DNA of 64,000 nt from an uncultured Clostridia bacterium (GTDB lineage Bacteria > Bacillota > Clostridia > TANB77 > CAG-508), in the NCBI GenBank assembly GCA_948676835.1, contig CAPOZU010000006.1, positions 1 through 64,000 of the forward strand. The letters run 5' to 3'. The position numbers and the translations under genes are program-made. Position 1 is the first letter of the stretch. Every line of letters begins with the position of its first letter. The notes below the pieces were generated by a model, which saw only the letters and a list, made by a program, of their open reading frames with translations, was not told where the DNA came from and did not search any database. This document shows positions 1 to 7,885 of this stretch, piece after piece.

Positions 1-144
1 GCTAGATTAAACGACATTTGCAGAAGATTAAAATTGCAGAAAAAAGAAGTTATCACTTTAAGAAATAAAGCAATAACACATTTTAAGAACAATTTAGCCA
101 CCTTAAATAAAATAACACTTATCAAGAAAGGTGGGAAAGGTTAA
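1..144 (+). CDS. C-terminal fragment of an unidentified mobile-element gene
   Basis: An open frame enters from the left edge and ends at the TAA at 142-144, leaving 47 codons. The product end is Lys-rich and basic (it ends KKGGKG) and carries no motif that I recognise. The stop overlaps the ATG of the next gene (TAATG), which indicates translational coupling and one operon with the integrase genes downstream. The position, upstream of a small-gene cluster ending in xis and int, would suit a replication or mobilisation protein, but that is only context. The start lies outside the window. Confidence 0.55.
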   Translation, partial: ARLNDICRRLKLQKKEVITLRNKAITHFKNNLATLNKITLIKKGGKG

Positions 145-689
145 TGAAACACAAAAAGAAATATAAGAATAAAATTGTTGAAAAATCAAGGAATACTGCA
201 CCTATTAGAGTTTTATATAAAAAAACAGGACAACCACCTGAAACCAAAATTATTGATAATGTATTTAAACTAAAAAAGGCTATTGTAAAAAGGAAACTTG
301 ATATTATTCCCTATGAAAAACTTTATATTATCTGTAATAACAGAAAAGCAATACCTAACACAAAATCAAACATTATCTTAACATTTAGCAGTATTTATGG
401 AGATTTAATACTTGTTGATATAGATAAAAAGCAAAGAGAATTCAAAGGTTTATCACAAGAAGATATTATATGGTATTCACAAGATTTAATTAAGAAAATA
501 CCTAATACTACTTTGCAAACTACTAAAAAGCCTTTAAAAGAGCAGTGTACTAAAGTTTATGAACGAGATATTGAAAGAGATAATAGTAGTAAATCAAATA
601 GTTCTAGCTTTGAAAAGGTTTTAATCAGCTTACTTTTTAATATTGAAATGACTTTATCTACTCTATTAGGAAATGGAGATAAGAAATGA
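144..689 (+). CDS. hypothetical protein of the integrative element
   Basis: 181 residues, strongly basic at the N-terminus (MKHKKKYKNK), with no signal peptide or membrane segment and a Ser/Asn-rich stretch near residues 145-160. No family recognised. Its ATG overlaps the stop of the preceding gene and its own stop overlaps the next ATG (ATGA at 686-689), so it sits inside a tightly coupled operon that ends with the integrase. It is probably an accessory gene of the element integrated at the tRNA-fMet gene; function unknown. Confidence 0.65.
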   Translation: MKHKKKYKNKIVEKSRNTAPIRVLYKKTGQPPETKIIDNVFKLKKAIVKRKLDIIPYEKLYIICNNRKAIPNTKSNIILTFSSIYGDLILVDIDKKQREFKGLSQEDIIWYSQDLIKKIPNTTLQTTKKPLKEQCTKVYERDIERDNSSKSNSSSFEKVLISLLFNIEMTLSTLLGNGDKK

Positions 690-949
690 ATAAATATGAA
701 CTTCAAAAACGAATTGACGGACTAAACGAATATATGTTATCTGATAGTGATAAAAAACTACTAATGTTGAGTATTTCAAGTGATTATACATATAACAAAG
801 CTATTGCTTTAGTTAATAAAAAGCATACTAACAAAGACTGGTATTCAGTTGATAACAAGAATTGCTTTAAAACTTGGAATGAAGCTGAAGCCTTTATAGA
901 TGGCTTATGTTTAGCGAAAAATACAAATTTTAATGATAATGAAAGATAA
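686..949 (+). CDS. small hypothetical protein of the integrative element
   Basis: 87 residues, soluble, with several aromatic residues in the second half (DWYSVDNKNCFKTWNEAEAF). No recognised domain. The start codon overlaps the upstream stop by ATGA and the next gene begins 11 bases after the stop, so it shares the integrase operon. Small proteins in this position of Gram-positive integrative elements are often of unknown function, and I infer nothing further. Confidence 0.6.
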   Translation: MNKYELQKRIDGLNEYMLSDSDKKLLMLSISSDYTYNKAIALVNKKHTNKDWYSVDNKNCFKTWNEAEAFIDGLCLAKNTNFNDNER

Positions 950-960
950 AAGGTATAAAT

Positions 961-1230
961 ATGAATAGTATAAATGAAAATGTAAAAGTAATTGATACTA
1001 AAGACAAAACCTTAAATGAACAAATAGTAATAAACTACTTAAACAAATTAAAAAATCCATTTATGATATTATCTGTAAAAGATGTTTCAAAAGACTTACA
1101 TATTGGCATAAATCAAGCATACGACCTATTTAAGCAAAATGACTTTCCTACAATCTCTATTGGAAAAAGAAAGGGAATTGCACTTGCAACTTATTTACTA
1201 TGGAAAATAAATAAGAAAGGCGGTGTATAA
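961..1230 (+). CDS. excisionase-like helix-turn-helix protein
   Basis: 89 residues. Residues about 32-85 look like an excisionase/MerR-type winged helix: a ladder of the form LSVKDVSKDLHIGINQAYDL, then FPTISIGKRKGIALATYL, which resembles the Tn916-family Xis DNA-binding domain. It lies directly upstream of the integrase, the usual xis-int order. The expected role is binding the attachment-site arms and steering the integrase toward excision. The excisionase assignment rests on size, fold pattern and neighbour, and a plain helix-turn-helix regulator is the alternative. Confidence 0.7.
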   Translation: MNSINENVKVIDTKDKTLNEQIVINYLNKLKNPFMILSVKDVSKDLHIGINQAYDLFKQNDFPTISIGKRKGIALATYLLWKINKKGGV

Positions 1231-1231
1231 T

Positions 1232-2434
1232 ATGGCTGAAAAAGGAACTGGACAAGGTTGTGTATTTTTTAATAAACAAAGAAAGCGTTGGAACGCACAA
1301 TATAAAGAGTATGACGCAAAAACTGGAACTACTAAACCTAAGACAAAAAGTTTTAAAACTGAAGAAGAAGCAAAAAAATATTTAGATACTATTATGTACC
1401 AAAAAGAAAATCCACTTTATATTGAACATAATGGCATACCGCTTTGTGAAGTTATGAAAGCAAATTTAAAATTAAAACTAGATACAAACCAAATAACACC
1501 TACGCAGTTTGGCAGAGTAACAAGAACAATAGAGAAAATTGAAAAAACGCCAATAGGAAGTAAGAATATTGACGAAATAACATCAAATGAACTACAAGAC
1601 TATATGAACTCTCAAACACATTTAAGCAATTCTTCTATTAACAAAATATATCAACAATTTAATCAAACATTTAAAATTGCAATTAACAAAGGTTATATGT
1701 TAAGAAATCCAATGATAAATGTTATAAAACCAAAAAGTGTAAAACAAGATAAGGAAGTTAGAGCATTAACAGTAGAAGAACAACAATCTTTTACAGATTA
1801 TCTATTAAGTAAAGACTTAAAGCAATGTAAATATAAAAATGTATTTCTTATTCAAATGTATATGGGATTAAGATGTGGCGAAACTTTAGCACTTACAACA
1901 CACGACATTGACCTAAAACACAAAAAAATGAATACACATAGAACATTAACTACTGATGAAAATAATGCTATTATAATGGGCAATAAAACAAAAACTTATG
2001 CAGGAAAAAGAGTTATACCTATTCCAGATTTTATATACCCACATATAATAGAACAAATGCAAATAGCGGAAAATCAAGAAAACAACGAAGAAAAACTATT
2101 ATTTAAACCTTATAACGCAAGATATACAAGAAGAACAAATGTAAATTCTGAATTGCAACGAATTTTAGAACGATATTTTGATATAACAGACATTTCCACT
2201 CATAGTTTAAGACATACTTTTGGAACTCGTTGTATTGAAAGTGGTATGGCACCTGTTGTTGTTCAAAGGCTTATGGGACATAAAGATATAAGTGTTACTT
2301 TAAATACTTATACAAGTGTTTTTGACGAATTTAAGGCAAGAGAAATTGACAAAGTAAATCAATATTATCTTAATGAAAATATGATTAAAAATAACTTATT
2401 AAATGAAGAAAATAGTATTGAAAATGAAAGATAA
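1232..2434 (+). CDS. tyrosine-family site-specific integrase
   Basis: 400 residues from ATG 1232, chosen because AAAGGCGG lies just upstream; a GTG at 1223 would leave no room for a ribosome binding site and overlap the upstream stop. Residues 1-55 resemble the arm-type DNA-binding domain of Tn916-like integrases, residues about 65-165 the SAM-like core-binding domain, and residues 175-380 the catalytic domain. The full catalytic set is visible: R214 in GLRCGE, H324 and R327 in HSLRH, H350 in GH, and the nucleophile Y360 in NTYTSVF. It is the last gene of the element and lies 444 bases from the 3' end of a tRNA-fMet gene, the likely insertion target. The protein appears intact and potentially active. 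Confidence 0.93.
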   Translation: MAEKGTGQGCVFFNKQRKRWNAQYKEYDAKTGTTKPKTKSFKTEEEAKKYLDTIMYQKENPLYIEHNGIPLCEVMKANLKLKLDTNQITPTQFGRVTRTIEKIEKTPIGSKNIDEITSNELQDYMNSQTHLSNSSINKIYQQFNQTFKIAINKGYMLRNPMINVIKPKSVKQDKEVRALTVEEQQSFTDYLLSKDLKQCKYKNVFLIQMYMGLRCGETLALTTHDIDLKHKKMNTHRTLTTDENNAIIMGNKTKTYAGKRVIPIPDFIYPHIIEQMQIAENQENNEEKLLFKPYNARYTRRTNVNSELQRILERYFDITDISTHSLRHTFGTRCIESGMAPVVVQRLMGHKDISVTLNTYTSVFDEFKAREIDKVNQYYLNENMIKNNLLNEENSIENER

Positions 2435-2445
2435 AAATTAATATG

Positions 2446-2752
2446 AATTAAGATTAGTTAAACAAAATTAAAATAAATAGCTAAAAATCAATTTTTAATT
2501 TGGCTTTTCTAATTGTTTAAAAATAATGTTTTTTAATCATTAATAGACATTTTATAAAATCCACTATTTTCAATACTTATATGGAATACATTGATTTTTA
2601 CAATTTACAATATCTAAACAAATTCAAACTCTATGTCCATTGAAATACAAGCATTTGAATACTGTTTACTAAACATCAACTAAACAAAAAATAAATTTTA
2701 AAATTTTGTTTAGTTGATTGTTTAGTAGATGTAAAAATTAAGATTAGTTAAA
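2446..2752. repeat. 17-bp direct repeat pair in the attachment region
   Basis: The sequence AATTAAGATTAGTTAAA occurs at 2446-2462 and again at 2736-2752, in the gene-free stretch between the integrase and the tRNA-fMet gene. Spacing is 290 bases start to start. Repeats of this sort next to an int gene are candidates for integrase or excisionase arm-binding sites. No open reading frame with a ribosome binding site was found in 2435-2878. Confidence 0.5.
2667..2727. repeat. large near-perfect inverted repeat between int and tRNA
   Basis: The left arm 2667-2689 and right arm 2704-2727 are reverse complements except for one extra base in the right arm; the loop is 14 bases and very AT-rich. The core is TCAACTAAACAAAA. 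It lies between the two copies of the 17-bp direct repeat. It could be a protein-binding site of the recombination region or a transcription stop for the integrase operon, although it lacks a GC-rich stem. Confidence 0.55.
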
Positions 2753-2830
2753 AAACGTGAAAGTGCTTAATATTACAGTAAAACACAGTTTTTATAAATT
2801 AAATATAAAATAAATTCGTTATAAACAATA

Positions 2831-2862
2831 AAATAGCCTGTATCGACTGATACAAGCTATTT
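2831..2862 (-). terminator. terminator of the tRNA-fMet gene
   Basis: On the minus strand, downstream of the tRNA 3' end, the segment forms a 14-bp stem (AAATAGCTTGTATC with its partner, one mismatch) around a four-base loop, followed by a TTTTATT tail. A smaller palindrome (AACGATTAAATCGTT, 2865-2879) lies between it and the tRNA. Confidence 0.6.
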
Positions 2863-2878
2863 AGAACGATTAAATCGT

Positions 2879-2954
<76 letters not shown>

Positions 2955-2970
2955 ATGCTTAACGAAAATT

Positions 2971-2999
2971 ATTATACTACTATCATATTACTTTGTCAA
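2971..2999 (-). promoter_or_regulatory. promoter of the tRNA-fMet gene
   Basis: On the minus strand a perfect TTGACA (2994-2999) and a perfect TATAAT (2971-2976) are separated by 17 bases, and the -10 box ends 16 bases before the tRNA 5' end. This is a consensus vegetative sigma-A promoter. Confidence 0.88.
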
Positions 3000-3216
3000 C
3001 TACTTTTTACAAATTTCTTTAGAAACAAGCTAATTTGATTTAATTTTTTGTCTTTTTATATAATATGCAATAATCTCTAAAATATACCAAGATTTACATC
3101 AAAACCTTGTAAAATCTAAAAAACCGTGGTAATATAATTGTGTTAATTTTTTAATCCTGTTTTACAGGTTAATATATATGTACCTTAAGGAAAAAATTTT
3201 TTCGGGAGGTAGGAAA

Positions 3217-4032
3217 ATGATATTTTGGATACTTTGGGGAGTTGGCATTGTGATAACGATTATCACAAAATGTTTATTAACCAGAGCCTTGAAACCAGTC
3301 ATAGAGAATGAAGGCATGTGGAACGAAAGGAAAGTGAGTCCATATGTAAGTCAACTTATGTCTTATGAAAAGGTAATTCTGCATCTTCTTGTATTTGTAT
3401 GTATAATACTTGTAGGCGGAATTGCAGTAGCCAAATTTGTAGGCATGTTTTATGAAGCACCATTCTGGGGGCAAATATTATTGGGCATAATACCGGCATT
3501 TCTTACATACATGGTTGGTTCTTTGATATTATCATTGTATGACTTTGATGATAAGCGGTCACATGTTTGTTTCATAGTTGTTTTCATAATTGCAATTTTC
3601 GGTTGGACAATATTAATTAACAATTATAACCGAAATATTGAAAATGTAACAGAAACGGTTGTGGAGCAAACACAAGAAAGAAAATTGCTGTACTTTTGCA
3701 ATGTGCCTGTGCAAGAAATAACAGGTGAAGTTAGCGGGAGCTCGTCAATTTTTGGAGGAAGTGTATCAGGAAGCATAGATACAACTCATGAACTCACATA
3801 TTGGTATGTAAATGAAAACGGCAAAGGGATATTTGATGCTGTATCTGCCAATTCTTCTGAAATTGAATTCATAGAAGAAGGAGAAATCCCATATGTGGAA
3901 ATTATAAGTTACTACCAGTGCAAAAAAAGAGTTGATCACAACACGGATTTTGAATCAATATGTGAGGAAAACAGATGGAATCAATATGTATTTCACCTTC
4001 CTCAAAGTATAATGCAATATTCTTTAGACTAA
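3217..4032 (+). CDS. multi-pass membrane protein of unknown function
   Basis: 271 residues from ATG 3217, chosen because GGGAGGT lies just upstream; the in-frame ATG at 3178 has no such site. Hydrophobic segments appear at about residues 2-20, 52-75, 85-108 and 117-137, followed by a C-terminal part of about 130 residues with no further membrane span, containing a Gly/Ser-rich stretch (SGSSSIFGGSVSGS) and two Cys. I recognise no family. The codon usage is less AT-rich than its neighbours, which may mark acquisition. It stands alone between the tRNA promoter region and a strong terminator. Confidence 0.7.
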   Translation: MIFWILWGVGIVITIITKCLLTRALKPVIENEGMWNERKVSPYVSQLMSYEKVILHLLVFVCIILVGGIAVAKFVGMFYEAPFWGQILLGIIPAFLTYMVGSLILSLYDFDDKRSHVCFIVVFIIAIFGWTILINNYNRNIENVTETVVEQTQERKLLYFCNVPVQEITGEVSGSSSIFGGSVSGSIDTTHELTYWYVNENGKGIFDAVSANSSEIEFIEEGEIPYVEIISYYQCKKRVDHNTDFESICEENRWNQYVFHLPQSIMQYSLD

Positions 4033-4043
4033 GCCAAAATAAT

Positions 4044-4080
4044 AAATACCTAGCCCCCTAAATGAGGGCTAGGTATTTTT
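4044..4080. terminator. bidirectional terminator between converging genes
   Basis: A 13-bp stem (AAATACCTAGCCC and its complement) with a nine-base loop is followed by TTTTT on the plus strand and by a T-rich tail on the minus strand. It lies between the membrane protein gene on the left and the oppositely oriented synthetase gene on the right, so it probably stops both. Confidence 0.85.
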
Positions 4081-4087
4081 GTATAAT

Positions 4088-5227
4088 TTATCTATTTTGT
4101 TCAGATTCTTTTTTGGTTGATTTAGAAGCTACTTGTGCTTGTAATTCATCAATAGATGAAGATATATCACTTAGTCCTACAGACTTTTTGGCTACGTCCA
4201 TAACATTACCTAATAAACAATGATGAGCTTCAAATTTTTGACTTAAAGAAAGTATTTCTTGAAAACTTTTATTATCAACTTGAGATAGTAATTCATCAAT
4301 ATTTCTAAAACCAGTTGGTTCTGTATCTGCCATAATTTCTTCATCTTGAGAATTACTTAAAGAGCTGATTGCATTTCGATAAGTAGTTATAAGTTCTTCA
4401 GTTTGTTCAGCAGAAAGTTCAGAAGAAACAGATCTTTTTAATTTTTCAATGTTTTTTCTTGCAATATATTCTTTAAAAACTGAATTAATTAATGGTAAAT
4501 TTTCATTAATATAATCAGAATTTTCTTCTTTATAAATACTGATTGCTTGTTTTAATTCAGATATACGTTCTTCAAAATATTTTCTTTTTTCATCATCAAC
4601 ACTAGAATTCAATGCTCTTTTATACATTTCAATATCTGTTAAATGTTCAATTATTGGGAACATTAAGCGTTGCATATCGAATTTTTGTTTATTACTTAAA
4701 GTATCATTTTTATATATAGAGTCATGAGTTGCTTCTTGAGCCATATACATACCATAAGTTTTTAATTGTATTTCAGCAGATAAGCCTTCTAATTCCTGAT
4801 CATTACCTGTATTTAGAAACTTATTTGCATCTATACCAAGATGTAAGCTTGAATAACCATTATTTTCAGGCAAGGTACCATCAAAAAGATGTGAATATGT
4901 TAGCCCTTGAAGAGCAGATAAAAGAGATGCTTGAATTGATATATAATTTTCTGGAAGGTCAACAACAAACATGAAAGCAATTAAATCATAGATTTCACTT
5001 GAAGTGATATTTTTTTGAGCGATTTTTTTTACTGCTGAATTTGGCTTTTTTACTCTTCCATAAATGTTTATATTTTTATTTTGTAAAGGGTCAAGAGTAG
5101 TATCTTTAAACTGATTTAAAGATGCAGCTAATTTACCAAAAACTCCTGATTGTTTAATTCTATCAATTTTGGCTCTAATCTTATTTTGTTCATTTTCAAT
5201 ATTAATTTTTTTAGAATTTTCTTCCAT
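4088..5227 (-). CDS. stand-alone RelA/SpoT-type (p)ppGpp synthetase-domain protein
   Basis: 379 residues from ATG 5227, which has GAAGGA seven bases upstream (an in-frame TTG at 5242 is the alternative). Residues about 50-180 match the RelA/SpoT nucleotidyltransferase pattern: IYGRVKKPNSAVKKI (ATP-binding R/K/K), YDLIAFMFVV (the D of the metal site), NGYSSLH (the G-loop Tyr) and AEIQLKT followed by AQEATHDSIYK. The usual Arg after the catalytic Asp (D-x-x-A-x-R) is Met here. The remaining 200 residues are mostly helical with no ACT or TGS domain. It lies 11 bases downstream of an HD hydrolase gene. It could be an ordinary alarmone synthetase or a toxic small alarmone synthetase paired with its neutralising hydrolase; substrate not determinable from sequence. 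Confidence 0.8.
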   Translation of the reverse strand: MEENSKKINIENEQNKIRAKIDRIKQSGVFGKLAASLNQFKDTTLDPLQNKNINIYGRVKKPNSAVKKIAQKNITSSEIYDLIAFMFVVDLPENYISIQASLLSALQGLTYSHLFDGTLPENNGYSSLHLGIDANKFLNTGNDQELEGLSAEIQLKTYGMYMAQEATHDSIYKNDTLSNKQKFDMQRLMFPIIEHLTDIEMYKRALNSSVDDEKRKYFEERISELKQAISIYKEENSDYINENLPLINSVFKEYIARKNIEKLKRSVSSELSAEQTEELITTYRNAISSLSNSQDEEIMADTEPTGFRNIDELLSQVDNKSFQEILSLSQKFEAHHCLLGNVMDVAKKSVGLSDISSSIDELQAQVASKSTKKESEQNR

Positions 5228-5238
5228 TATTTTTTCCT

Positions 5239-5823
5239 TCAAAATTCAATTTCTTTATCATTTAAAAAATGTTTTATCATATCCATAGTTTCATTTAACT
5301 TCTTAGCTAGAATAGGCGATTGCTCTTCTGCGTGAGGAGTAATAGTTCTTAATGTTTCATCATATTTATATTTGATTTTTCCATAATTTTTAGTTTCTGG
5401 ATATGTTCTCATATTGTGTATTCTGTCAGCTAATTTTACAGAGCCAAGCCATGGGAATTTTTCGGACTTAAATATTTTTTCTGCGTATTCATCGAAATCT
5501 TGACCATCTCTCCTTGATAGTAAATCAACTGCTTCTGCAATATCTGTTCCAAATTCTTTTTCAATATCTTCAAAAGTACAATCTGTATCTTCAATTGTAT
5601 CATGTAATGCAGCAACAGTTAAAACTGTATCTGATGTGATATTAGCTTCATTTGTTAAGATACGCATTACTTCGTAAATATGTGTTATATATGGTATCTT
5701 TTCACCATTTTTACCAATTCTATATTGTCCAGCTTTTGTATGATATTTATTTGCGAAATCTACAGCCTTTTTCCACATAGGCTCTTCAATTTCCCATTCT
5801 TCATAATTATTCCAATTATCCAT
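5239..5823 (-). CDS. HD-domain (p)ppGpp hydrolase-like protein
   Basis: 194 residues from ATG 5823, which has AGAGGA upstream; a longer in-frame start at 5889 lacks a clear site. The domain resembles the SpoT/MESH1 metal-dependent phosphohydrolase: THIYEVMRIL (first His), ALHDTIEDT (HD motif with the following ED pair), and VKLADRIHNMRTYP (final Asp plus the SpoT signature). These ligand positions are all present, so hydrolase activity is likely intact. It is the first gene of a two-gene operon with the RelA-type synthetase protein, so the two halves of a bifunctional Rel enzyme are here encoded separately. Cytosolic; expected to cleave the 3'-pyrophosphate of (p)ppGpp or a related product. 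Confidence 0.85.
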   Translation of the reverse strand: MDNWNNYEEWEIEEPMWKKAVDFANKYHTKAGQYRIGKNGEKIPYITHIYEVMRILTNEANITSDTVLTVAALHDTIEDTDCTFEDIEKEFGTDIAEAVDLLSRRDGQDFDEYAEKIFKSEKFPWLGSVKLADRIHNMRTYPETKNYGKIKYKYDETLRTITPHAEEQSPILAKKLNETMDMIKHFLNDKEIEF

Positions 5824-5975
5824 TTTGTTCCTCTTTACTTTTTTATTATAATATAAATATATATCAAATTTGCCTGTAATGTCAATCACTTACAGAAGAT
5901 AAGAGTGTGATTAATACTAGTATAATGTTCAAATTTATGGTATAGTATTTATTAGAAATAATTTGAGGTGAAAAA

Positions 5976-6350
5976 ATGATAGAAGTAGTGGCTGGAATAA
6001 TATATAAAGAAGATAAATTTTTAATTGCACAAAGAAATTTTAAAAAATCTCAAGGAGGTTTTTGGGAGTTTCCAGGCGGAAAAGTAGAACAAGGTGAAAC
6101 TTATGAGGATGCTTTAATAAGAGAAATAAAGGAAGAATTTGATGCAGATATAAAAGTAACAACATATGTTGGTGAAAATATACATCATTATCCGGAAAAA
6201 GATATTAAACTTATATTCTATAAAGCAGAATTATTAAGTGAGACAATAAAATTGCTAGAACATGAAGATTTTAGATGGATAACAAAAGCAGATAAAGATA
6301 AATTTGAATTTTCAGGAGCAGATAAGGCTGTTTTTGAATTTGATATCTAA
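5976..6350 (+). CDS. MutT-like Nudix hydrolase
   Basis: 124 residues with the Nudix box at about residues 36-58, in the form GGKVEQGETYEDALIREIKE plus the EF that follows. The G-x5-E-x7-R-E-x2-E-E spacing is kept, with the last conserved Gly replaced by Asp. Length and the WEFPGGK motif fit the MutT/8-oxo-dGTP or CTP pyrophosphohydrolase group, which cleaves (d)NTPs to monophosphate plus pyrophosphate. GAGGTG precedes the ATG. It is monocistronic: the trp leader promoter begins four bases after the stop. Confidence 0.9.
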   Translation: MIEVVAGIIYKEDKFLIAQRNFKKSQGGFWEFPGGKVEQGETYEDALIREIKEEFDADIKVTTYVGENIHHYPEKDIKLIFYKAELLSETIKLLEHEDFRWITKADKDKFEFSGADKAVFEFDI

Positions 6351-6353
6351 CCA

Positions 6354-6383
6354 TTGACAAGAAATATAAAAATATCATATAAT
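6354..6383 (+). promoter_or_regulatory. promoter of the trp leader and trpB
   Basis: TTGACA (6354-6359) and TATAAT (6378-6383) are separated by 18 bases. It drives the leader region with its peptide and attenuator and then trpB. Both hexamers are consensus, so control of trpB probably lies mainly in the leader. Confidence 0.85.
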
Positions 6384-6414
6384 ATACAAAATTAATTTTT
6401 AGAGGACAAAAGCC

Positions 6415-6498
6415 ATGAATAATTTAAAAAATAATCAATTAAATAATATGTGGCAAGTATGGGCAAAAAATTGCTCATACAGTTTTGTCGTGCTATAA
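6415..6498 (+). CDS. trpL: trp operon leader peptide
   Basis: 27 codons with AGAGGAC just upstream of the ATG. Two Trp codons are close together (W13 and W16, at 6451-6453 and 6460-6462) in the segment NMWQVWAKN. It lies between the promoter and a terminator hairpin upstream of trpB, and the bases just after the Trp codons can pair with the 5' arm of that terminator. That is the arrangement of a ribosome-mediated attenuation leader peptide: scarcity of charged tRNA-Trp stalls the ribosome at W13/W16. It is too short for standard gene finding. Confidence 0.8.
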   Translation: MNNLKNNQLNNMWQVWAKNCSYSFVVL

Positions 6499-6562
6499 AA
6501 TTCAAAATCAAGAATATTAAAGCACATGTATGAGTAATTAAAACTTATACATGTGCTTTTTT
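6457..6562 (+). promoter_or_regulatory. tryptophan transcription attenuator
   Basis: Three mutually exclusive pairings are visible. Segment 1 (6457-6466, GTATGGGCAA) pairs with segment 2 (6471-6480, TTGCTCATAC), 10 bp with one G-U. Segment 2, extended to 6481, pairs instead with segment 3 (6527-6537, TGTATGAGTAA), 11 bp with one G-U. Segment 3, as part of the 5' arm 6519-6535, pairs with 6541-6557 to form the terminator, a 17-bp stem followed by a T-run to 6562. A ribosome stalled on the Trp codons covers segment 1 and frees segment 2 for the antiterminator. No T-box or TRAP repeat pattern was seen. Confidence 0.8.
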
Positions 6563-6601
6563 GTATTTAATAACAAAAACGAATAAAGGGAGGTGGTGCA
6601 T

Positions 6602-6742
6602 ATGGAAGTCGAATGGCACTGGTATAACAAAAAAATATATTTAAAGAAAGAAGGAAAAGGTTATGAATTATGGAGAATTTGGTGGTCAATATGTACCACA
6701 AGAATTAAAAGAAAAGCTAAACGAGATTACAAAGGAATTTGA
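6602..6742 (+). CDS. possible second Trp-rich upstream ORF overlapping trpB
   Basis: 46 codons starting ATG at 6602 with a very strong GGGAGGTGG five bases upstream. It reads MEVEWHWYNKK at the start and has Trp at residues 5, 7, 24, 27 and 28. It overlaps the first 80 bases of trpB in another frame. The strong ribosome site and early Trp codons suggest a translated regulatory frame, possibly coupling trpB translation to tryptophan supply. It could instead be chance, as the site may only enhance ribosome loading near trpB. No homologue is known to me. Confidence 0.35.
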   Translation: MEVEWHWYNKKIYLKKEGKGYELWRIWWSICTTRIKRKAKRDYKGI

Positions 6743-7814
6743 AAAAGCAAAATGTGATAAGGAATTTAATAAAGAATATAATTATTATTTAAAACAATTT
6801 GTAGGAAGACCAAGTCCATTGTATTTTGCTAAAAATTTAACTCAATATGCAGGGGGAGCAAAAATTTATTTGAAAAGAGAAGATTTGAATCATACAGGAG
6901 CACATAAAATAAATAATGCAATAGGGCAGATTTTACTTGCTAAAAGAATGGGGAAAACTCATATAATTGCAGAAACAGGTGCTGGACAACATGGAGTTGC
7001 TACTGCCACAGTATGTAGCTTATTTAATATGAAATGTACAATTTTTATGGGAGCAGAAGATATTAAAAGACAAAGGGTAAATGTTGAGAAAATAAAACTT
7101 TTAGGAGCAACCGTAAAATCTGTAACTAGAGGAGAAGCAACTTTAAAAGAGGCTGTTGATGAAGCCTTTGATTATTTTATGGAACATCAAGATGCATTTT
7201 ATTTAATAGGTTCTGCTGTTGGACCAAGTCCATATCCTGAAATGGTAAAGTATTTTCAAAAAATAATTGGAGAAGAGGCTAAAAAACAAATATTAGAGCA
7301 AGATAAAAAACTTCCTAAAGCAATAATAGCGTGTGTTGGAGGAGGAAGCAATAGTATAGGATTATTTAATGATTTCTTGAAAGAAGATGTAGAAATTTTT
7401 GGAGTAGAAGGAGCTGGAAAGGGACTAAATACAGGAAAACATGCTTGTGCAATATATGATAATAAAGTAGGTGTACTGCATGGAATGAAAACTTATATAA
7501 TGCAAGATAATTCTGGAAAGGTTAAAGATGCTTATTCAATTTCAGCTGGTTTAGACTATCCGGGAATTGGACCAGAACATGCATATTTGAATACAATTGG
7601 AAGAGTAAAATATGATAGTGTAACAGATGATGAAGCAATAAATGCATTTAAAATTGTGTGTAAATTAGAAGGAATAATTCCAGCATTAGAAAGTAGCCAT
7701 GCAATAGCATATGGCTTAAAAATTGCAAAAAACTACAGTAAAGAAGATTCGATAATTGTTAATTTATCAGGAAGAGGAGATAAAGATATAGAAACCATTT
7801 TAAATTTAGAATAA
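6663..7814 (+). CDS. trpB: tryptophan synthase beta chain
   Basis: 383 residues, the normal TrpB length. It makes L-tryptophan from indole and serine using pyridoxal phosphate. The PLP lysine is K82 in HTGAHKINNA; the segment ETGAGQHGVA, the phosphate-binding GGGSNSIG, the SAGLDYPGIGPEH stretch and SGRGDKD near the end are all typical of TrpB1. AAGGAAAAGG precedes the ATG. No trpA or other trp gene is adjacent, so the enzyme may salvage indole here or meet an alpha subunit encoded elsewhere. Expression is expected to depend on the attenuator upstream. Confidence 0.96.
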   Translation: MNYGEFGGQYVPQELKEKLNEITKEFEKAKCDKEFNKEYNYYLKQFVGRPSPLYFAKNLTQYAGGAKIYLKREDLNHTGAHKINNAIGQILLAKRMGKTHIIAETGAGQHGVATATVCSLFNMKCTIFMGAEDIKRQRVNVEKIKLLGATVKSVTRGEATLKEAVDEAFDYFMEHQDAFYLIGSAVGPSPYPEMVKYFQKIIGEEAKKQILEQDKKLPKAIIACVGGGSNSIGLFNDFLKEDVEIFGVEGAGKGLNTGKHACAIYDNKVGVLHGMKTYIMQDNSGKVKDAYSISAGLDYPGIGPEHAYLNTIGRVKYDSVTDDEAINAFKIVCKLEGIIPALESSHAIAYGLKIAKNYSKEDSIIVNLSGRGDKDIETILNLE

Positions 7815-7821
7815 AGAACGC

Positions 7822-7851
7822 AAAAGATCCCAGCTCGTTAGAGCTGGGATC
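7822..7851 (-). terminator. terminator of the minus-strand GC-rich gene
   Basis: A perfect 10-bp stem (GATCCCAGCT, 7826-7851 overall) with a six-base loop is followed on the minus strand by TTTT (7825-7822). The T-tail shows that it serves the minus-strand gene ending at 7886; on the plus strand it may also slow transcription leaving trpB. Confidence 0.75.
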
Positions 7852-7885
7852 CTTGCCGCTAACCTAATTAGGCTGCGAGATGAGA

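Noticed and set aside
3277..3474. Minus-strand open frame inside the membrane protein gene
   Set aside because: No ribosome site and fully antisense to a gene with good start signals.
6384..6662. T-box riboswitch upstream of trpB
   Set aside because: No T-box sequence (the conserved AGGGTGGNACCGCG-type element) is present; the leader peptide and alternative pairings explain the region better.
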